Positions 63,553 through 64,000 of a stretch of 64,000 nt of DNA are shown here, in pieces (position 1 is the stretch's first letter; every line of letters starts with the position of its first letter). The stretch covers positions 124,001 to 188,000 of the forward strand of contig NZ_CP083761.1 of the NCBI RefSeq assembly GCF_023558375.1, in the 5' to 3' direction. The DNA comes from Chroococcidiopsis sp. CCMEE 29. GTDB taxonomy: Bacteria > Cyanobacteriota > Cyanobacteriia > Cyanobacteriales > Chroococcidiopsidaceae. The position numbers and the translations under genes are program-made. The notes under the pieces were generated by a model. That model was not told the DNA's origin, did no database searches, and worked only from the letters and a program-made list of their open reading frames with translations.

Positions 63553-64000
63553 ATGACGACTGAACTCAAGTTGCAAAATCAAACTATTATCCAATTCCCA
63601 GGGGATGTGCTAGCAGATAAGACTGGTCATGCCAATCAATCAATCGGTGCTATGGATATGCTGAAGCGTGATCGCTTCGAATTACTGAGTGCTTACCTCG
63701 ACGGAGAAGTCACTGCTACTGAGCGGCGGCAAGTAGAAGAATGGCTGGCAACTGATCCAGAAATTAAGCGTCTGTATGCGCGACTGTTGCAGCTGCGCCA
63801 GGGCTTGCGAACAATGCCAGTGCCACCAGCAGAACAACCTGTAGAACAGACAGTTCAGCAAGTATACCACCGCTTGCATCGCCGCTCTCGTCGAGCGATG
63901 GTTATGGGTGGAAGCGCGATTGCTGCTCTGTTTATTGGGGCTTTATCAGGTGTTCTCCCAAGTCTTGAATCCTTCCAGATAGCGAAATCACCCGAGGCAA
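63553..64000 (+). CDS. Probable anti-sigma factor partner of SigG, 3'-truncated by window edge
   Basis: The frame is open from the ATG at 63553 to the window end (149 codons). RFELLSAYLDGEVTATERRQ then VEEWLATDPEIKRLYARLLQ is the cytoplasmic anti-sigma domain seen in sigma-regulator proteins. No zinc-binding HxxxCxxC is present. A membrane span begins near residue 122 (AMVMGGSAIAALFIGALSGV). The position after sigG matches the SapG-type anti-SigG arrangement. It should hold SigG at the membrane until stress. Confidence 0.82.
   Translation, partial: MTTELKLQNQTIIQFPGDVLADKTGHANQSIGAMDMLKRDRFELLSAYLDGEVTATERRQVEEWLATDPEIKRLYARLLQLRQGLRTMPVPPAEQPVEQTVQQVYHRLHRRSRRAMVMGGSAIAALFIGALSGVLPSLESFQIAKSPEA

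Noticed and set aside
1-64000. CRISPR array or cas genes
   Set aside because: No set of regularly spaced direct repeats of 24-40 bases occurs; the tandem repeats seen have 7-9 base or single 22-base periods, and no cas protein was recognised.
1-64000. tRNA or rRNA genes
   Set aside because: No cloverleaf with TTCnA arm or conserved rRNA segments was noticed in the intergenic spaces, though a covariance search was not possible.

Overview
The window is chromosomal DNA of a cyanobacterium. The octamer GCGATCGC (HIP1) recurs throughout. The genes include cyanobacterial-type Hfq, class II FBP/SBPase (glpX), HemA, MinCDE, a SigG-type ECF sigma factor, a UPF0284/CobT-like protein and a Zur-regulated PEP-CTERM protein. 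Intergenic spaces are full of short tandem and dispersed repeats (CCCCTAA-type heptamers, CCCCTGCT arrays, AATCCAAAATCTAAAATC strings). This suggests a large, repeat-rich genome of the Nostocales or Chroococcidiopsis kind; the genus is a guess. No tRNA, rRNA or CRISPR array was found.

Regions. 1-9.7 kb is housekeeping: a selenium-binding protein cut by the window edge, a response regulator, a bolA-grxD pair, plsC-like, grxC-tadA, glpX, hemA and surE. At 9.7-13 kb a DUF2232 membrane protein and a CobT-like gene are separated by a TnpB-only IS605-type element. 13-24.7 kb holds a solute-binding lipoprotein, an aldo/keto reductase with ferredoxin clusters, a DUF151 nuclease, ribE, an M23 peptidase, birA, pgeF, an FAD monooxygenase behind a perfect Fur/Zur palindrome, and a Crp-family regulator. 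24.8-34.8 kb is an accessory zone: a second TnpB element carrying its own ribbon-helix-helix gene, wrecked HicB and XRE genes, an intradiol dioxygenase lipoprotein, a LolD/MacB ATPase remnant, a Spy-like protein, an intact-looking IS630, a NarL-type two-component pair, further remnants, and a short chlorite-dismutase-type gene. 34.9-41.7 kb returns to core genes (LCP protein, manC, yidD, UbiB kinase, a Na+/H+ antiporter with a Usp domain).

The most notable structure is a 2.57 kb element at 42003-44572. It has 19-bp perfect terminal inverted repeats and a 5-bp direct repeat (ATTTT) on both flanks. Besides an IS701-like transposase it encloses a CadC/SmtB-type metal sensor and a cation-diffusion-facilitator-like transporter. 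It is followed by a pseudogene belt at 44.6-47.5 kb (Rpn nuclease, DUF1636, PIN toxin, AraC regulator), then minCDE and a CobW remnant.

51.8-55 kb is a probable zinc-starvation locus: a perfect 19-bp Fur/Zur operator, an all3515-type PEP-CTERM protein, a COG0523 GTPase and a WD40 protein. The window closes with dapF, a LysR regulator with an internal stop, hfq, a CPA2 antiporter, an M23 peptidase, a ComFB-like protein and a SigG/anti-sigma pair that runs off the end.
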